The notes under the pieces are model-generated. The model saw only the letters and a program-made list of their open reading frames with translations, was not told where the DNA came from and made no database searches. Position numbers and translations under genes: made by a program. A stretch of DNA of 64,000 nucleotides from Gordonia aichiensis NBRC 108223 (GTDB taxonomy: Bacteria > Actinomycetota > Actinomycetes > Mycobacteriales > Mycobacteriaceae). Positions 1 to 8,649 of this stretch are shown piece after piece; position 1 is the stretch's first letter, and each line of letters begins with the position of its first letter. The stretch is taken from assembly GCF_000332975.1 (NCBI RefSeq), contig NZ_BANR01000004.1:186001-250000 (forward strand), written 5' to 3'.

Positions 1-583
1 GCACCCCCCAGCCGAACGCGACCGCGACACCTGCACCGGCCAAGCGGATCAGCGCATCGATACTCAGCAGGCGTGCGAACGGCGACCACGACAGCGACCC
101 CGACAGCGCGCCGCAGAGGTGCGCGTACACCGCGAAACTCGCGACGCCGACGGCCAGCAACACCACCGAGAGCGTGCGGTACTCGTCGAAGACATGCCCC
201 GCCCACAGCGGCGACGACGCCGCGACGACAGCCGCCAGACCCGTCCCGATGCCCATGTTGACCAGCAGCGGCCTGCCCCTCGCACCCTCGGGGATCTCCG
301 ACCGCGCCTTTGTGGGCATCTCCGACTGTGCCTTTGTGGGCATCTCCGATGCGGCGCGGATCGTGCGGGTCGTCTCCTGGAGCTGTCCGTTCTGCGCGCC
401 GGTCACCAGTCCGTACGCCGCCCAGAAGACGGCGAACACCGAGTATCCGGTCGCGCCGAGCTGACGCGCGGCGAGGAGCAGGACGAGGTACCCCGAGGCC
501 GCCGCGATCACCGTCGCGATGGTGACGCGGCCGACGGCACCGCGGCCGCCGATCATGGGCTCGAGCTCGGACTCCGCCGTCAT
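1..583 (-). CDS. Polysaccharide flippase-like membrane protein (N-terminal part; runs off the window)
   Basis: The reading frame is open from an ATG at 583 to the window edge, giving about 194 visible residues with no stop. Four hydrophobic segments are visible at about residues 20-42, 45-62, 108-127 and 138-158. The stretch LLLAARQLGATGYSVFAVF resembles the first helices of Wzx/MATE-type polysaccharide exporters. This family moves lipid-linked glycans across the cytoplasmic membrane. An in-frame 24-bp tandem repeat encodes a short SEMPTKA-type hydrophilic insert between helices 2 and 3. The gene starts 21 bases after the M1 peptidase and probably shares its transcript. The family call is tentative because the C-terminal part is missing. 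Confidence 0.6.
   Translation of the reverse strand, partial: MTAESELEPMIGGRGAVGRVTIATVIAAASGYLVLLLAARQLGATGYSVFAVFWAAYGLVTGAQNGQLQETTRTIRAASEMPTKAQSEMPTKARSEIPEGARGRPLLVNMGIGTGLAAVVAASSPLWAGHVFDEYRTLSVVLLAVGVASFAVYAHLCGALSGSLSWSPFARLLSIDALIRLAGAGVAVAFGWGV
294..349. repeat. 24-bp in-frame tandem repeat (about 2.3 copies)
   Basis: Units at 294-317 and 318-341 are nearly identical, and a partial third unit covers 342-349. The period is a multiple of three and the repeat lies inside the flippase-like gene, where it duplicates the peptide SEMPTKA(Q/R). It lengthens a polar loop between membrane helices. Confidence 0.85.
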
Positions 584-604
584 CGACACATCGCTCGCCG
601 CCGA

Positions 605-1960
605 TCAGGACGGTTCCCCGAACGCCGGTAGTTCCGGCGAGAACAGCCAGCTCTGCCACAGATCGTGCAGCGGGGTGTCGGAGTAGTTCGCGGCGAGCGC
701 GATGAAATCCTCGGTGGTGACGGTGCCGTAGCGATACTTGTCCGTCCACCGGTGCAGCAGGGCGAAGAAGTTGCCGTCGCCGATCCGGAGGCGCAGGGTG
801 TGCAGTGTGATCGCACCGCGCTTGTAGACCCAGTCGTCGAACATCTTGCGCGGTCCCGGATCGACGAGCGGGACCCGCACGGGGTTGTCGGCGAGTTTCG
901 CGTAGTAGTGTCGTGCCCATTCGTCGGCGCTGCGTCCCCCCGACCGTTGGCTCCACAGCCATTCGGCGTAGCAGGCGAAGCCCTCGTGCAGCCAGATGTC
1001 ATGCCACTGCTGCAGCGTCACCGAGTTGCCGAACCACTGGTGGGCGAGCTCATGGGCGATGAGTCTCTCCGCGTCGCGGCTGCCGTCGCAGTGATTGGCG
1101 CCGAAGGTGGAGAAACTCTGTGCCTCGATGGGGATCTCGAGCGGGTCGTCGGTCACCACCACGGTGTACTTCGCGAACGGGTAGGGCCCGAACATCTCGG
1201 TGAATGCCTCGACCATCTCCACCTGACGGCCGAAGTCGATGCGGAAGTTCTCCTTGAGGCGTGACGGCAGGATCGCTTCCACCGGAACGGGTTTCGACGC
1301 CAAGCGCAGATTCTCGTAGGGGCCGATCTGGATGGAGGCGAGGTACGTCGACATCGGTTCGAGCTGTTCGTACACCCATGTCGTCTGCGCCGCGCGCACA
1401 CGTTTGGATTCGAGCACGCCGTTCGCGAGGGCGTAGTAGGGGCTGTCGGTGGTGATCGAGATACGGTACGGCGCCTTGGCGCTGGGGTGGTCGTCGCAGG
1501 GAAACCACGACGCCGCGCCGTTGGGCTGATTGGCGCACAGTGCCCCGTCGGTGAGTTCCTCCCAGCCGACGGTGCCCCATGGGCCGCGAATCGGGCGTGG
1601 GGTTCCGCTGTACCGGATCACGATCGTCATCGCTCCGCCGGGCGGAACCGGCGAGGCCGGGGTGATGAACAGTTTGCGCCCTCGATGGCTGTACCGGGCG
1701 CGTGCGTCGTTGACGGTCACCTTGCCCACCTTGAGCGTCGACGCCATGTCGAGACTCAAGCGAGCGAGTTCGACGTAGGACGTCGCCGTCAGTGTTGCCG
1801 TGCCCTCGAGTCGATTGCTGGCGACCTTGTATTCGAGATCGAGGTCGTAACGAGAGATGCGGAAGCCGAGGTTTCCGTTGTCGGGCAGATACGGGTCGAC
1901 GCTGTCGGACGGCGTCCCGAGAACTGGTTGTCGTGAACTCTTCCCCGACTTTCCCGGCAC
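605..1960 (-). CDS. M1 family zinc metallopeptidase (aminopeptidase N-like)
   Basis: A zinc-dependent aminopeptidase of the gluzincin M1 class, 451 residues. The metal site is plain: HELAHQWFG (HExxH, near residue 300), followed about 19 residues later by the third zinc ligand in HEGFACYAEW. The usual GxMEN substrate motif is replaced by PIEAQS, a form common in short actinobacterial M1 enzymes. The protein has the N-terminal beta domain and catalytic domain but lacks the large C-terminal domain of PepN, which fits its short length. The start is a GTG with AGGAG seven bases upstream. No signal peptide is seen. The flippase-like gene follows 21 bases downstream. Substrate unknown. Confidence 0.88.
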   Translation of the reverse strand: MPGKSGKSSRQPVLGTPSDSVDPYLPDNGNLGFRISRYDLDLEYKVASNRLEGTATLTATSYVELARLSLDMASTLKVGKVTVNDARARYSHRGRKLFITPASPVPPGGAMTIVIRYSGTPRPIRGPWGTVGWEELTDGALCANQPNGAASWFPCDDHPSAKAPYRISITTDSPYYALANGVLESKRVRAAQTTWVYEQLEPMSTYLASIQIGPYENLRLASKPVPVEAILPSRLKENFRIDFGRQVEMVEAFTEMFGPYPFAKYTVVVTDDPLEIPIEAQSFSTFGANHCDGSRDAERLIAHELAHQWFGNSVTLQQWHDIWLHEGFACYAEWLWSQRSGGRSADEWARHYYAKLADNPVRVPLVDPGPRKMFDDWVYKRGAITLHTLRLRIGDGNFFALLHRWTDKYRYGTVTTEDFIALAANYSDTPLHDLWQSWLFSPELPAFGEPS

Positions 1961-1987
1961 TCAACGACTCCTGTCTGTGGGTTCTGC

Positions 1988-2019
1988 ACTCGTGAGGGTC
2001 TTGACTCGTGAGGGTCTTG
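1988..2019. repeat. 16-bp direct repeat, two copies
   Basis: The identical 16-mer ACTCGTGAGGGTCTTG occurs at 1988-2003 and 2004-2019, head to tail, upstream of the M1 peptidase gene in the interval shared with divergent doxX. It is outside the called genes. It may be simple slippage or a regulator site. Confidence 0.8.
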
Positions 2020-2126
2020 GCTGGTCTCTGCATCGTCCGGACGGGCTTTGTCGACGTCGTTTTCTCGATCTGGACGCGAGAACTCACCCTACCCGTAGCG
2101 TTGGATCCGTGAGGTGCGCCATGTTG

Positions 2127-2148
2127 TAACCGGACCATGGTCCGGTTA
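2127..2148. promoter_or_regulatory. 22-bp perfect palindrome, TetR-type operator candidate
   Basis: The half-site TAACCGGACCA is followed directly by its exact reverse complement, giving an uninterrupted 22-bp palindrome. It lies 59 bases before the doxX start, where an operator would sit. Symmetric sites of this kind are typical of TetR-family repressors. No regulator gene is adjacent, so the protein that binds here is not identified. Confidence 0.65.
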
Positions 2149-2206
2149 AATTTGTCTCGACACATACACATCAGGGGCGCGTGACCGTCCCGAGAAAGGT
2201 TGCAGC

Positions 2207-2626
2207 ATGTATCCGATCCGTAGTCTCGGACTCTTTGCCGCGCGAGTGATCCTCGGCATCATCTTCATCGCCCACGGTTGGCAGAAGCTGCACACCTGGG
2301 GTCTCGACGGAACGAAGGCCAGCTTCGACAAGATGGGCGCTCCTTTTCCCGAGTTCTCCGCCTATTACGCGACCTGGGTGGAGTTGATCGGCGGCATTCT
2401 GCTCATCGTCGGAGTGTTGCTCCCGCTGGTGTCGGTGCTGCTGATCATCGACATGATCGGCGCGATCTTCGTGGCACACATCGATCAGGGCTTCTGGGCA
2501 TCTGACGGCGGGTATGAGTTCCCGCTCGCGCTCATCGCGGGTCTCCTCGCGGTCGGTTTCGCGTCCGCGGGTGGCCTGGCCTTCGACACCCATGTGTTCC
2601 GACGTCGCAACCGCGTGGCGGACTGA
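2207..2626 (+). CDS. DoxX family membrane protein
   Basis: A 139-residue protein with four predicted membrane helices. The N-terminal RVILGIIFIAHGWQKL segment and the later YYATWVELIGGILLI segment match the DoxX family, whose members take part in membrane redox or stress functions; the exact role here is unknown. AAAGG lies seven bases before the ATG at 2207. The gene stands alone, with a large palindrome upstream, so it is probably induced by release of a TetR-type repressor. The downstream gene is convergent. Confidence 0.85.
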   Translation: MYPIRSLGLFAARVILGIIFIAHGWQKLHTWGLDGTKASFDKMGAPFPEFSAYYATWVELIGGILLIVGVLLPLVSVLLIIDMIGAIFVAHIDQGFWASDGGYEFPLALIAGLLAVGFASAGGLAFDTHVFRRRNRVAD

Positions 2627-2722
2627 CGCGACTCGCCCGATCTGGCTACGGCAGTTGGTCTGATCGGGCGACGCACGGCGCTCTGCGAGGCTCGTGACCT
2701 CGACGCCCGCAGACTCGTTGAT

Positions 2723-3298
2723 TCACCCGATCAGGCCGTCGAAGGTGACTCGGGGCGATGAGGGTGAGGCGCCGGGCGGCAGCGTCGAGAGTAGTTCGGT
2801 GAGTGCCGGTTTGAGTGCTGCGGCGTTGCGGAAACGCACCCCGTCGAGTCGTTCGTCGGCCAGCAGTGTCGTCGGATCTGTGTCGTGGCGATGTGCCGCT
2901 GCGGCACCGAGCAGTCTGCGGGCCTGTGACGGGTCGGACTCCCACAGGGCGTCCGCGGTGAGCAAGTACAGACGCGTGGCGTGGGCGTAATCGGCGAGGT
3001 GGACCAGCGCCCACGCCCAGTGCTTGGCGACGTCGACGGTGTCGGCCTCGCCGCGCCCATGGGTGTGCACGTACTTGCCGTAGAGCTCACGGCAGAGCGG
3101 GTTGGAGTCGGCCCACAGTTCGAGCGCAGACATGCAGCGCACGCAGGCGTGGACATTGGCGAGGTAGGACACCGAGTAGGGGCCCTCACGGCGTGAGCGC
3201 ATCTCGCGCAAGACAGAGAACTCGGCAAGGGCGTGGTCGTACTCGCCCGCGGCGTACAGCGCTTCGGCATCCTGTTGCATTTCTGCCAACATCTCCAC
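2723..3298 (-). CDS. Conserved TPR-like hypothetical protein
   Basis: A 191-residue soluble protein of unknown function. The first 40 residues (AEALYAAGEYDHALAEFSVL) look like a tetratricopeptide helix pair, and the pattern ALVHLADYAHATRLYLLTADAL around residue 100 looks like another. Such repeats form protein-binding scaffolds. The start is GTG at 3298, or the ATG two codons in at 3292. It is divergent from the DUF5709 gene with about 74 bases between starts. No catalytic motif is visible. Confidence 0.7.
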   Translation of the reverse strand: MEMLAEMQQDAEALYAAGEYDHALAEFSVLREMRSRREGPYSVSYLANVHACVRCMSALELWADSNPLCRELYGKYVHTHGRGEADTVDVAKHWAWALVHLADYAHATRLYLLTADALWESDPSQARRLLGAAAAHRHDTDPTTLLADERLDGVRFRNAAALKPALTELLSTLPPGASPSSPRVTFDGLIG

Positions 3299-3372
3299 AG
3301 TTTCCCCGATCGAAGGTCGCCGCGGGCCGTCTTTGCCGTTTCGACGTCCGACGCTGCGCCTATCGTGGAGGT

Positions 3373-3903
3373 GTGAGCGACGAAAACGAATCCATCATCG
3401 AAGGTGACAGCGAGTACGCACTCGACCCCGACGATCAGTTGCAACCGCAGGACACGCTCGACGACCGCGGGGTCGACGATGTCCTCGACGAGGGCTACTC
3501 GCCGCCCGACTACGAGCCCAAGGGTGCGATGCGCGGACTCACCGCTGAAGAGATGCGCGAGGGCGAGTCGCTCGACGAAAAGCTCGCCGAAGAAGAACCG
3601 GACTCGTGGCAGAAGGACGATCCGATCGACGAGATCGAGCGCGACACGAGCGCGGACTGGCAAGCGCACGAGAGTGATTCGAGCCCGGAGTTCGTCGAGG
3701 ACGATCAGGTGGGCGACCGTCGTGCCGGCCGACTTCTCGCCCCCGATCAGGGCGGCGTCGTCGACAACGAGGCCGAGGCGGTTGCCAGCGATTGCGGCAT
3801 CGACGGGGCGGGTGCGAGCGCCGAGGAGGCCGCCGTGCACGTTGTCGATGAGGGTGAGGACGCCGCGGACGCCGAGTGGGAGGCCGAAGAAGAGGGCCGC
3901 TGA
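3373..3903 (+). CDS. DUF5709 family acidic protein
   Basis: A 176-residue, strongly acidic protein with no membrane segment. The stretches DDRGVDDVLDEGYSPPDYEP and GESLDEKLAEEEPD match the actinobacterial DUF5709 family, whose function is unknown. The frame is open much further upstream, but a GTG at 3373 with GGAG three bases before it, and the overlap a longer form would have with the divergent TPR-like gene, favour the shorter protein. The egtB gene follows after 105 bases in the same direction. Confidence 0.8.
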   Translation: MSDENESIIEGDSEYALDPDDQLQPQDTLDDRGVDDVLDEGYSPPDYEPKGAMRGLTAEEMREGESLDEKLAEEEPDSWQKDDPIDEIERDTSADWQAHESDSSPEFVEDDQVGDRRAGRLLAPDQGGVVDNEAEAVASDCGIDGAGASAEEAAVHVVDEGEDAADAEWEAEEEGR

Positions 3904-4008
3904 GCGCGGGCTGCGTTGACAGGATCCGTGACCCTGACAACGATGGTGTTGTCGGCGCGCGGCCATTCGGTCGCCCGCCCCCGACGATCAGCCACCGGAG
4001 GTATTCCA

Positions 4009-5331
4009 GTGAGCATCACCAATCGCAGTTCCGCCGAGCAGGTTTCGGTGCCCGCGGAAGAAGCGTCGAGAAAGCGGCGATTCCTCGATATCCGTGCACT
4101 GACCGACCAGCTGACGTCGACGTTGTCGGCCGAGGACCAGACGCCGCAATCGATGACCTCCGCCAGCCCCACGAAGTGGCACCGGGCGCACGTGACCTGG
4201 TTCTTCGAGGAGTTCATACTCCGCAACGACCCGTCGTATGTGGTGTATGACGAGACCTTCCGGTACCTGTTCAACAGCTACTACGAGACGGTGGGCGAGC
4301 GGCACCCGCGGCCCGACCGCGGACTGGTCACCCGGCCGGGGATCACCGACGTCACGCGCTATCGGGAGTACGTCGACGCCGCGATGTGCGACCTCCTCGA
4401 GCGCGGCGATCACGACGAGTCGACCCTTGCTCTGCTCGAACTGGGCTGCAATCACGAGCAGCAGCATCAGGAGCTGATCCTGATGGACCTCAAGCATCTG
4501 TTCTCGACGCATCACTTCGACCCGGTGTATGTCGATCGCCCCGCAGACCAGCAGGGCGAGCCCGGCGCGTTGACCTGGCGCGAGGTTGCTGGCGGCGTCG
4601 TCGAGGTCGGTACCCCGTTCGCGGGCTCGGGAACCACGCCCCAGACCTTCGCCTACGACAACGAGGGGCCGCGGCACCGGGTCTTTCTCGAGGATTTCCA
4701 GATCGCCGAACGTGCCGTCACCAACGCCGACTGGCTCGACTTCATCGCCGACGACGGTTACCGGCGACACGAGCTCTGGTTGTCCAACGGATGGGCACAC
4801 ATCAACGAAACAGGCTGGCGTGCACCGGGTTACTGGTCATTCGACGACGGCGAGTGGACGACGTTCACATTGTCGGGGCGTCGACCGGTCGTGTGGGACG
4901 AGCCCGTGACGCATGTGTCGTTCTACGAGGCGGACGCGTTTGCTCGATGGTCGGGCGCGCGACTGCCGACCGAGTTCGAGTGGGAGTACGCGGCGACCGG
5001 CGCGCCGAGCGAACCCGGCGGGCCGAACCCCACCGGGGTCGGCGGTGCGCGTGGGCAGTTGCTCGATCCGGCCCGTTGTCATCCGGGGCGTGCCGGATCG
5101 GCGATGATCGGTGACGTGTGGGAATGGACATCGAGTGCGTACCTGCCCTATCCGGGCTTCGCACCGGCGAACGGCGCGGTCGGTGAGTACAACGGCAAGT
5201 TCATGTGCGATCAGCATGTCCTGCGTGGTGCCAGCGCGATCACGCCCGCAGGCCACGAACGGGTCAGCTACCGCAACTTCTTCCCGGCCGATTCGCGCTG
5301 GGTCTTCTCCGGACTGCGGCTGGCCCGATGA
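4009..5331 (+). CDS. egtB: Ergothioneine biosynthesis sulfoxide synthase EgtB
   Basis: A non-heme iron enzyme that joins gamma-glutamylcysteine to hercynine with oxygen in ergothioneine synthesis. The 440-residue protein has the N-terminal DinB-like domain with the iron-binding histidines in WHRAH (near 57) and NHEQQHQEL (near 147-152), then the formylglycine-enzyme-like C-terminal domain with LPTEFEWEYAA, GDVWEWTSS and the closing SYRNFFPADSRW. Length matches mycobacterial EgtB. GTG at 4009 is chosen because CCGGAGG lies seven bases upstream; a longer open frame from 3916 lacks that support. It overlaps egtD by four bases. egtA, egtC and egtE are not adjacent. Confidence 0.93.
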   Translation: MSITNRSSAEQVSVPAEEASRKRRFLDIRALTDQLTSTLSAEDQTPQSMTSASPTKWHRAHVTWFFEEFILRNDPSYVVYDETFRYLFNSYYETVGERHPRPDRGLVTRPGITDVTRYREYVDAAMCDLLERGDHDESTLALLELGCNHEQQHQELILMDLKHLFSTHHFDPVYVDRPADQQGEPGALTWREVAGGVVEVGTPFAGSGTTPQTFAYDNEGPRHRVFLEDFQIAERAVTNADWLDFIADDGYRRHELWLSNGWAHINETGWRAPGYWSFDDGEWTTFTLSGRRPVVWDEPVTHVSFYEADAFARWSGARLPTEFEWEYAATGAPSEPGGPNPTGVGGARGQLLDPARCHPGRAGSAMIGDVWEWTSSAYLPYPGFAPANGAVGEYNGKFMCDQHVLRGASAITPAGHERVSYRNFFPADSRWVFSGLRLAR

Positions 5332-6287
5332 CCGCGACCACCGCCGACTCGGCGCTCGCAGCAGACGCGGCAGCAGGACTCTGGCAGGACCCACCCGTGC
5401 TGCCGACCAAATGGCTCTACGACGAGCGCGGCAGCAAACTCTTCGACGAAATCACCTTTCTCCCCGAGTACTACCCGACACGCAGGGAGACGGCGATCCT
5501 CGCGGCACACGCCGCTGACATCGCCGCAACGACCGACGCGACGATGATGGTCGAGCTGGGGTCGGGAACCTCGACCAAAACCCGACTTCTGCTCGATGCT
5601 TTCGCCGCTCGTGCGACGGAACTGGGGCGCGCCTTCACCTACGTGCCCGTCGATGTCAGCGAGGAAATGCTCAGTGGCACAGCCGACGTACTCGAAGCCG
5701 ACTACCCGACGCTGACCATTGAGCCGGTTCTCGCCGACTTCACCGAGCCCGGCCTACGGCTGCCCGAGACCGACGGGCCGCGACTCGCGGCGTTCCTCGG
5801 CGGAACCATCGGGAACTTCGACGATTCTGCGCGCCGCGTGTTCTTCACCCGGCTGTCCGAGGCGCTGAGTCCCGGAGACTACTTCCTCCTCGGCGCCGAC
5901 CGTATCAAGGACACCGGTCGGCTCGTGGCTGCCTACAACGACAAGGCTGGTGTCACAGCGGATTTCAACAAGAACATGATCGAGGTGTTGCGCCGGGGCC
6001 TCGACGCGTCGGGTCTCTACGTCGACGACTTCGACCACATCGCTCGGTGGAATCCCAAGCGGCATCGGATCGAGATGTGGTTACACGCGCGACGTGATGT
6101 CCACGCACACTTCGGCGCGCTCGACAGTGACTGGACGTTGCCCGCGGGGGCTGAGATCCTCACCGAGATCAGCACGAAATTCGCGCCCGATCAGCTCGCC
6201 GGCGAATTGTCGCAGGCCGAACTGCCGGTTGTGGAGACCTGGACCGATGACGCCCACGACTTCCAGGTGACCTTGAGTCGCAGGTGA
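5328..6287 (+). CDS. egtD: L-histidine N-alpha-methyltransferase EgtD
   Basis: Trimethylates histidine to hercynine with S-adenosylmethionine, the first step of ergothioneine synthesis. The 319-residue length fits the family. Diagnostic motifs are LPEYYPTRRE (histidine pocket), VELGSGTSTKTR (SAM site), FLGGTIGNFDD, the DTGRLVAAYND segment and TEISTKF, which carries the Glu and Ser that hold the substrate amino group. The ATG at 5328 overlaps the egtB stop (ATGA), so the two are translationally coupled. The next gene is convergent, 13 bases away. Confidence 0.95.
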   Translation: MTATTADSALAADAAAGLWQDPPVLPTKWLYDERGSKLFDEITFLPEYYPTRRETAILAAHAADIAATTDATMMVELGSGTSTKTRLLLDAFAARATELGRAFTYVPVDVSEEMLSGTADVLEADYPTLTIEPVLADFTEPGLRLPETDGPRLAAFLGGTIGNFDDSARRVFFTRLSEALSPGDYFLLGADRIKDTGRLVAAYNDKAGVTADFNKNMIEVLRRGLDASGLYVDDFDHIARWNPKRHRIEMWLHARRDVHAHFGALDSDWTLPAGAEILTEISTKFAPDQLAGELSQAELPVVETWTDDAHDFQVTLSRR

Positions 6288-6300
6288 ATTCGAGCGACGA

Positions 6301-7533
6301 TCACGCGCCGTTGCCTGCGGCGAGTTGCACAGCTCCGTCTTCGCGTGCTGACGGAGCAGCGGTCCCTGCGCGTGGGATCACCGCCAACGCGATGACGGCG
6401 AGGGCTGCGACCAAGGCGAACAGGTAGAAGCCCCACGGGTGCCCCTGGCCGGAGGCGATCAGCGCGCCGGTCAACGTCGGGCCGAAGATCGCGCCGAGGC
6501 GGCCGACACTTGCGGCGAGTCCGAGTGCCGTGCCCCGGACAGGAGCCGGATACGCCTGTGTCACGTAGGCGTACACGAGTACCTGGGCCGAGAACACGAA
6601 CATTCCGGTGACGAAGACCAGGCCGTTGAGCAGGACGGAACTGTCGATGCGCACGCTCAGCAGTGCCAGCAGCACAGCGGATGCGCCGAACCAGAGCAGG
6701 ATCGTCGACTTGGTGCCGCGTCGATCCGCCACCGCACCAGCGAGGACGAGGCCCGCGATGGCGCCGATGTTGAGCATCAGCAGCAGACTCAGCGACGTCG
6801 CAAGGCTGTAGCCGGCGTCGTGCATCAACTTCGGCAGCCAGGTGTTCAGGCCGTACACGAGTAGCAGGCCCATGAACGATCCGATCCAAATCCCGATAGT
6901 CGTCCTGGCGAGGTGTCCGGCGAACAGTGTGCGGATCGATGGCCGCGTGGCGTCGGCCCTGGCGGCAAGGAAGGCCTCGGATTCGGGGAGCTTGAACCAC
7001 AGCATCGGCAGCAGGAGGAGTCCGGCCACGCCGCCGACGTAGAACACCGCGGTCCATGACGGCAGGAATGCCAGGCCGACGAGGGCGGCGATCACCGCGC
7101 CGGTGTGATAACCGGTCATGGTGAGTGTGCTGGCGGTGGCCTTACGCGTGGTGTCGGAGTATTCGGACATGAGCGTGAGTGCAACCGGCATACAGGCTCC
7201 GAGACCGATGCCGCCGATGAGTCGCCAGGCGTCGAACACCTCGATCGATGGGGACAGTGGAAGGGCGATGGTGGCCACCGAGAACAGCGCCACCGCGGCC
7301 AACAATGCGCGCCTGCGTCCGACGCGGTCGGCAACCGGCCCCGAGAGCGCGGCTCCTATAGCGACGCCGACCAGCGAGAGCGTCGCCGCGACGGTCGTCG
7401 ACGATGCGGTGAAACCGAGGTGGTGTTGGTCGATCAGGGTGGGGATCACCACGCCGAGGACCACGAGATCGAAGCCGTCGAGGAGAACCACGAGCCAACA
7501 GAGGACTGCTGGCCATGAGCGGAATGCTGACAT
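6301..7533 (-). CDS. MFS transporter, aromatic acid:H+ symporter type
   Basis: A 410-residue, 12-helix major facilitator. The motif LLDGFDLVVLGVVIP in helix 1 is the DGFD signature of the AAHS group (PcaK/BenK-like), and GPVADRVGRRRAL between helices 2 and 3 is the general MFS loop. AAHS members import benzoate-type acids with protons. Here no ring-cleavage genes are adjacent, so the substrate is inferred from family only. It is divergent from a LysR-family gene, which probably controls it. Confidence 0.85.
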   Translation of the reverse strand: MSAFRSWPAVLCWLVVLLDGFDLVVLGVVIPTLIDQHHLGFTASSTTVAATLSLVGVAIGAALSGPVADRVGRRRALLAAVALFSVATIALPLSPSIEVFDAWRLIGGIGLGACMPVALTLMSEYSDTTRKATASTLTMTGYHTGAVIAALVGLAFLPSWTAVFYVGGVAGLLLLPMLWFKLPESEAFLAARADATRPSIRTLFAGHLARTTIGIWIGSFMGLLLVYGLNTWLPKLMHDAGYSLATSLSLLLMLNIGAIAGLVLAGAVADRRGTKSTILLWFGASAVLLALLSVRIDSSVLLNGLVFVTGMFVFSAQVLVYAYVTQAYPAPVRGTALGLAASVGRLGAIFGPTLTGALIASGQGHPWGFYLFALVAALAVIALAVIPRAGTAAPSAREDGAVQLAAGNGA

Positions 7534-7678
7534 GTCGATTACTCACTTACTGCGCTACCGGGATGGACGGCACCGGGTCGATGTCTTCTCTGAGCCGAGT
7601 GCGTCCCGACACGGTGTGCTGCAGGTCACGATAAGTGGAGCTTTGTGATTCAGTCCAATCTATATTTTTACGGAGCAA

Positions 7679-7695
7679 CATAGACTTCATCTATG
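7679..7695. promoter_or_regulatory. Inverted repeat at the LysR gene start
   Basis: CATAGA-N5-TCTATG spans the first codon of the LysR gene. A preceding AT-rich stretch (7658-7669) contains TATATT. The site may be an autoregulatory operator for the divergent pair, but no match to a known LysR consensus is claimed. Confidence 0.4.
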
Positions 7696-8649
7696 CCGAT
7701 GGATCTGAATCTGGCGCGTACGTTTGTGACGGTGCATGAGACGCGCAGCGTCACCGTGGCCGCTGACGTTCTCGGTGTCACGCAGCCGACGGTGAGCTAC
7801 AGCCTGGCCAAGCTGCGGCGACTCCTGGGTGATCCGTTGTTCGTCCGAGCGCCCGGCGGTCTCGTGCCGACGGCGGAAGCCGAACGGCTCTACCGATCGG
7901 TGGCCTACGCCGTGAACTCACTCGACGCGGCGTTCGTCCCGCGTATGCCGTTCGATCCCGAGTCGGCGCCCGCGCTCACGCTCTCGCTCTCCGACCTCGG
8001 TGAGGTGACGGTCTTGCCGCTGATCGTTGCGGAGTTGTCGGAACGGACAACCCGTTTCGACCTCCGTGTGACGGCGTTCGAGCTCGAGGCGGCTGCCGAC
8101 GAGTTGATCAGGGGCGTCACCGACGTGGTCATCGCAAGTCCGCTACTGAACTCTCCGCGCCTCGATCGCACGGTGCTGTTCTCGGAAGGCTACGTCGGAA
8201 TGGTCGCCGCCGACCATCCGAGAATCGCGGGCCGCGCGCCGACGCACGACGACCTCGTCGGAGAGCGGCTGGTGGTTGTCGACGGGTCCACCGGGCATGA
8301 GGAACCGCGTCGAGCGATCGCGGAACTGGAACTCGAACAGCGAATCGCGTTGCGGGTCACCCGATTCGCCACACTGCCCTACGTCGTGCAGTCCAGTGAT
8401 CTCGTCGCGATCGTTCCCGATCTCGTCGCCGTGCTGATGGCGCAGAGCACGCCGGTGTCAACGTTCGAGCTGCCCTGGCCGCTCGGCCGGGTCGAAGTTG
8501 CGGCGTACACGCGGCGAGTCCCGGCGGCCAGCCCCGTCCAGCGCTGGTTCCTCGACACCGTCACGGCATCGATCGAGCGCATACCGACGGCCGCACCGAC
8601 GCTACGCACGCATGTTGTTCCCGGGAGACGGTCAGGACTCGGCGAGTAG
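7693..8649 (+). CDS. LysR family transcriptional regulator
   Basis: A 318-residue DNA-binding regulator. The N-terminal winged helix-turn-helix is clear: LARTFVTVHETRSVTVAADVLGVTQPTVSYSLAKLRRLLGDPLF, shown here only as landmarks at residues 6-50, with the recognition helix near VTQPTVSYSL. The rest is the periplasmic-binding-like effector domain. It is divergent from the aromatic-acid-type transporter and probably regulates it in response to the transported compound. The start may be ATG 7693 or ATG 7699. Its 3' end overlaps the convergent monooxygenase gene by 18 bases. Confidence 0.88.
   Translation: MPMDLNLARTFVTVHETRSVTVAADVLGVTQPTVSYSLAKLRRLLGDPLFVRAPGGLVPTAEAERLYRSVAYAVNSLDAAFVPRMPFDPESAPALTLSLSDLGEVTVLPLIVAELSERTTRFDLRVTAFELEAAADELIRGVTDVVIASPLLNSPRLDRTVLFSEGYVGMVAADHPRIAGRAPTHDDLVGERLVVVDGSTGHEEPRRAIAELELEQRIALRVTRFATLPYVVQSSDLVAIVPDLVAVLMAQSTPVSTFELPWPLGRVEVAAYTRRVPAASPVQRWFLDTVTASIERIPTAAPTLRTHVVPGRRSGLGE

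Noticed and set aside
1050..2171. A 373-codon minus-strand open frame overlapping the M1 peptidase gene
   Set aside because: It is Arg-rich, has no family features, and is the shadow of a gene with clear zinc motifs.
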